The notes beneath the pieces were generated by a model. That model made no database searches, was not told the origin of the DNA, and saw only the letters and a list, made by a program, of their open reading frames with translations. A program made the position numbers and the translations under genes. Positions 60,868 to 64,000 of a DNA stretch of 64,000 bases are shown here, piece by piece (the first letter of the stretch is position 1; every line of letters starts with the position of its first letter). The stretch covers positions 1,302,001 through 1,366,000 of the forward strand of contig NZ_JAERRB010000001.1 of NCBI RefSeq assembly GCF_016735595.1, given 5' to 3'. The stretch is from Chryseolinea lacunae. GTDB taxonomy: Bacteria > Bacteroidota > Bacteroidia > Cytophagales > Cyclobacteriaceae.

Positions 60868-62445
60868 TCAGAAGTTCGGACCTCCTGTATCCCACCACAA
60901 GCGGGTTCCAATTTCGTCAGGACCGCCCAGTTTGGTTGTTGCGTCGGCAACGCCGGCGGGGTTGTTGTTCCGCTCAGAGTTGATGAATGGCATCCGTCTC
61001 AGGAAGTCATTCGGCGCAATGATACCCCAGGTTGCATCGCTGTCGTTTTTATAATTGTAGGGAAGTTTAGGATAACCGGTTCTGCGATGATCCACCCAAA
61101 TCTCCACCGTGTTGTGCACGCTTGAAATCCATTTTTGTGTCATGATTTTGTCAAGCTTCACTTCCTTGTCTGCGGCCTCATCCCATTTCACGGTCACCGT
61201 CATGCGGTTCACGAAATCGTTGATGTCGCCCGACGCTTTCGGATCGTTGTAGTTCACAGGAAGACCTGTGTCGTTTGACAGGTAGTTGTCAACACCGCCA
61301 GCACCCCATTCGGTGAACGATGCTTTCACACCGGCTTCGTAGTTATCCTTTGCTGTTCCGGCACCGGCCCAATCGCGCAACGATGCTTCGGCAAGGGTAA
61401 ACAGAATATCGGCAGGCATCAGCATTCTTCTCTTGGTGTAGTTCTGCATGGAGGCGTCGATAGTCGAATAGGTAAGTCTGTCATCTTTGGCAACCAGCAA
61501 GGCGCCGCTGCGAATACCCTTGTAAGGGAAGTCCGGATGATCAGGATACAACGATTCGTCTGTTGCAGGGTCAAAGAATTTTTCAATTCTGGGATCTTCA
61601 TAACCAACCAAAACAGATTCCATGGCAGCATCCATGCGTGTGTCGCCCCAGCCGAAGCAAATCCGTGCAGGTTTGAACGGACCGCCATACAACGAGAGAT
61701 ACCATGCATCGGCATCGGTTTTAATCAAACCACCGGGCTCGGCAATTGCCTTTTCACCTTGGGTTTTGGCCAGATCAGGCTTCACTTTCGACAAGCGCAT
61801 GGCCAATATCAGGCGCCAGCTGTTGGCTACCTTGATCCACTTGGTCACATCGCCGCCATAGCTCGCATCAAACTTGGTCAAGCCAGGATACGTTTTGTTG
61901 GCATTGAACGTAGCCAGGATCTCGTCCAGTTCAGTGAACCAGGTGTTGTAGAGCGTTTCTTCGGTGTCGTACTTAATGGTTTGTTCGGTCGAACCATAGT
62001 TGGTGTAGATGATCGGTCCGTGGTAGGCCGAAAGTCTCGACGCACCAATGATCCGGATCAGTTTTGCCCAGGCAACAAACACATCATAGTTGTCGGCTTC
62101 AGCGATGGCAATTACTTGCCGTGCGGGTGCCATGATGTTGTTGTATACACCGTTCCAGTACGAATCACCCCAGGTGATGTAGTAGGTGGTGTTGTTTCTG
62201 CCACTCACAAAAGGTGTGGGTGTGCCCAGGTGGCGTACGAACGACTCATGAACAAGATTGTCGGCAATCTGATCCTGAAATATGTTGTCCAACATAGAAG
62301 GATAGAATGCACCAACGTGGTTAAAATCCTGCTTCAATGACTCATCCGTTATCTCGTAAGGATTTCTGTTTGTCTCCTTAAAATTGTCCGTACAGGCGCC
62401 TAAGGTCAGCGCAAGCAGGGTTAATGTATAACTTATCTTTCTCAT
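60868..62445 (-). CDS. SusD/RagB-family outer-membrane lipoprotein (second pair)
   Basis: This 525-residue lipoprotein has signal MRKISYTLTLLALTLGACTD with lipobox LGAC. It belongs to the SusD-like_2 type: KETNRNPYEITDESLKQDFN near the start, then YNTWFTELDEILATFNANKT, KWIKVANSWRLILAMRLSKV, and ADILFTLAEASLRDWAGAGT. The C-terminal IMTQKWISSVHNTVEIWVDH fits the RagB motif. It binds the ligand for the SusC partner encoded 10 bp upstream on the same strand. The pair is different in sequence from the first SusC/SusD pair. Confidence 0.95.
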   Translation of the reverse strand: MRKISYTLTLLALTLGACTDNFKETNRNPYEITDESLKQDFNHVGAFYPSMLDNIFQDQIADNLVHESFVRHLGTPTPFVSGRNNTTYYITWGDSYWNGVYNNIMAPARQVIAIAEADNYDVFVAWAKLIRIIGASRLSAYHGPIIYTNYGSTEQTIKYDTEETLYNTWFTELDEILATFNANKTYPGLTKFDASYGGDVTKWIKVANSWRLILAMRLSKVKPDLAKTQGEKAIAEPGGLIKTDADAWYLSLYGGPFKPARICFGWGDTRMDAAMESVLVGYEDPRIEKFFDPATDESLYPDHPDFPYKGIRSGALLVAKDDRLTYSTIDASMQNYTKRRMLMPADILFTLAEASLRDWAGAGTAKDNYEAGVKASFTEWGAGGVDNYLSNDTGLPVNYNDPKASGDINDFVNRMTVTVKWDEAADKEVKLDKIMTQKWISSVHNTVEIWVDHRRTGYPKLPYNYKNDSDATWGIIAPNDFLRRMPFINSERNNNPAGVADATTKLGGPDEIGTRLWWDTGGPNF

Positions 62446-62455
62446 AGAGTCTCTA

Positions 62456-64000
62456 TCAAAAGGTTACTTTGAAGTTAAATCCATAGGTGCGTGTGGCCGG
62501 CAGGTTGAAGTTATCCAACGACTGGCTGTTTTGGTCCGTGCTCATCGCCAACTCTGGATCGAATGGTGCTTTCAGATAAATGAGCCACAGGTTCTGACCC
62601 ACGATCGAGAAGGTTGCAGCCTTCAGGGCTTTGCCACTCGGGATGGGGAATCTGTAGGAAAGTGCAAGTTGTGTAAGTCTCACGCTGGTGCGATCGTATA
62701 CATACGCTTCGCCGATACCGTTCCGGTCGCCAATGGCGCGGAACCAGGTTTCTGCATCCACTTTGCTTACCGCCACATCGTTCTGAACAGCGTTGATGAA
62801 CACGCCACCCGCATCGCGAGCGTCAGCTGTGCGCTGGCTCACGCCGGCACCATCAAGCATCGACTCGGTTTGGCTGAATGCCTTGCCGCCAAATTTTCCG
62901 TTCACCATGAAGGTCAGGCCGAAGTTGCCATACGACAACGTGTTGCTCCAACCTGCGATCCAATCGGGGTTCAGGTTACCGGCATATTCCACGAGTGCAG
63001 TTTTCAAAGGCTTTCCATCAGGACCAAGAATGATGCGGCCCTGCGTGTCGCGCTGATATTTGTAGACATAGATGTCGTTGATCGAACCACCTGCCTGGAA
63101 TCTCGAATAGTAGCCTTCCGACTCACCGGTTGTGATGGGGTCTTTCAGCTCCGGAGTTGTTTCAACCACCTTGTTGTTGTTCTTCGAGAAATTGACTGCG
63201 GTTTTCCAGGTAAAGTTGCCGGTGTGCACGGGTGTGGCATCCACGGTAACTTCAATACCCTTGTTCACGATCTCACCAGCATTAACATAGTAGAACGTGT
63301 AGCCTGAACCCGACGGTGCGGGCAGCTTGATGAACTGATCCTTGCTGTTGATGTTGTAGTAAGTAACATCGAAGCCGATGTTGTCGTCAAGGAAACGCAT
63401 GTTGGCACCGAGCTCGAAGCTCTTCAGCATTTCAGGTTTTGCATCGGGGAACGGACGAATCGTGTTCCGCACCACACCACCACCTGCGCTGATCGTGTTG
63501 CCGGGGTTGATGCGGTTGTAAGGCATCTCGTTGGCAACCGACGTGTAGGAAGCGCGTACTTTCGCAAAGCTGATCACTGTAGGCAGGGCAACCATTTCGC
63601 TGATGATGCCTGTCAAACCAACCGAAGGATAGAAGTACGAGTCGTTGCCTGTTCCGGCCAGTGACGACGCCCAGTCATTTCTTCCGGCGATGTCGAGGAA
63701 TAATCTCTCTTTATAACCAATGGTGGCGTTGGCAAACAATGCTTCCTTGATGAGGGCGCTCGACTGTGTCGATTTCACCTGCACAATCGGCATCAGGTTC
63801 TGGAAGAAAAATTCATTGGGATACAGCAAACCGTTTTCAGCAGAAGCATCGATGGCGATTCCATTGCCATAGTCAGTTTTCTGATAGCTACCCCCAGCAA
63901 TGATGTTGAAATCAAAATCACCGGCTTTCTTATTGTACTTCAAGATAGCGTCCGTGTAGATGAGCTTGTCGTTGTACTTCTTGTAGTCCCATGAACCGTT
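62456..64000 (-). CDS. SusC/RagA-family TonB-linked transporter, C-terminal half (runs off right edge)
   Basis: The window contains the last about 514 codons of a SusC-type barrel. The frame is open to the edge (NGSWDYKKYNDKLIYTDAIL at the right end). Recognisable barrel motifs are ERLFLDIAGRNDWASSL, NDSYFYPSVGLTGIISEMVA, KPEMLKSFELGANMRFLDDN, IGFDVTYYNINSKDQFI, FTWKTAVNFSKNNNKVVE and GNLNPDWIAGWSNTLSYGNF. It ends with an aromatic residue (NFKVTF). It works with the adjacent SusD. The plug and TonB box are outside the window. Confidence 0.95.
   Translation of the reverse strand, partial: NGSWDYKKYNDKLIYTDAILKYNKKAGDFDFNIIAGGSYQKTDYGNGIAIDASAENGLLYPNEFFFQNLMPIVQVKSTQSSALIKEALFANATIGYKERLFLDIAGRNDWASSLAGTGNDSYFYPSVGLTGIISEMVALPTVISFAKVRASYTSVANEMPYNRINPGNTISAGGGVVRNTIRPFPDAKPEMLKSFELGANMRFLDDNIGFDVTYYNINSKDQFIKLPAPSGSGYTFYYVNAGEIVNKGIEVTVDATPVHTGNFTWKTAVNFSKNNNKVVETTPELKDPITTGESEGYYSRFQAGGSINDIYVYKYQRDTQGRIILGPDGKPLKTALVEYAGNLNPDWIAGWSNTLSYGNFGLTFMVNGKFGGKAFSQTESMLDGAGVSQRTADARDAGGVFINAVQNDVAVSKVDAETWFRAIGDRNGIGEAYVYDRTSVRLTQLALSYRFPIPSGKALKAATFSIVGQNLWLIYLKAPFDPELAMSTDQNSQSLDNFNLPATRTYGFNFKVTF

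Noticed and set aside
1-64000. tRNA, rRNA, CRISPR, transposon or phage elements
   Set aside because: No cloverleaf, repeat-spacer pattern, transposase or integrase was found on reading both strands.

Overview
The window is a 64 kb piece of a Bacteroidota chromosome, most likely from a Cytophagales-type soil or aquatic bacterium. This rests on two SusC/SusD pairs, a giant hybrid two-component regulator of the Bacteroides type, many starts without a Shine-Dalgarno sequence, TAnnTTTG-type -7 promoter elements, and families typical of this phylum (DUF4386, HxlR, PadR with prefix-domain ABC permease, VCBS/ASPIC lipoprotein). The genus is inference. I saw no rRNA, tRNA, CRISPR array, insertion sequence or phage gene.

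Layout. 1-5.3 kb: small stress or accessory units (an ArsR regulator with two SRPBCC proteins, DoxX-like, PepSY-TM, AraC regulator, methyltransferase, MerC-like). 5.6-13 kb: one co-directional chemotaxis operon: an unknown anchored protein, a STAS protein, a 35-codon ORF that looks like an internally deleted cheY, then cheA, cheW, an MCP, cheR and cheB. 13-17.5 kb: an ankyrin protein, a Crp/Fnr regulator, and a five-gene redox-type operon (YceI, tautomerase, SDR, NTF2-like, nitronate monooxygenase) preceded by two near-consensus CRP-type palindromes. 17.5-32.5 kb: mixed regulators and transport: PadR with an ABC permease, TetR with an MFS pump and matching operators, DUF4386, TruA, aldo/keto reductase, HxlR with a DUF2306 gene broken by an in-frame TAG, and a TPR protein.

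32.7-50.1 kb is a polysaccharide utilization locus: esterase, GH35-type beta-galactosidase with DUF5597, RidA, SusD, SusC, hybrid regulator with a GAF domain, SGNH acetylesterase and a GH97 enzyme whose catalytic residues fit a retaining alpha-galactosidase. The susC/regulator and esterase/GH97 intergenic regions share a direct repeat (TTCCCAA-type, 21-bp spacing), the best candidate operator for the regulator. The enzyme set suggests an acetylated, galactose-decorated plant glycan.

50.1-56.6 kb holds a HAD phosphatase, a TPR protein ending in a histidine-kinase dimerization motif without a kinase domain, a bestrophin, a SUMF1-type protein, a lipoprotein and a membrane protein. 56.6-64 kb is a second, minus-strand SusC/SusD operon with a lipoprotein and a large VCBS/ASPIC lipoprotein, divided by a terminator after susD. 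Its susC runs off the right edge.
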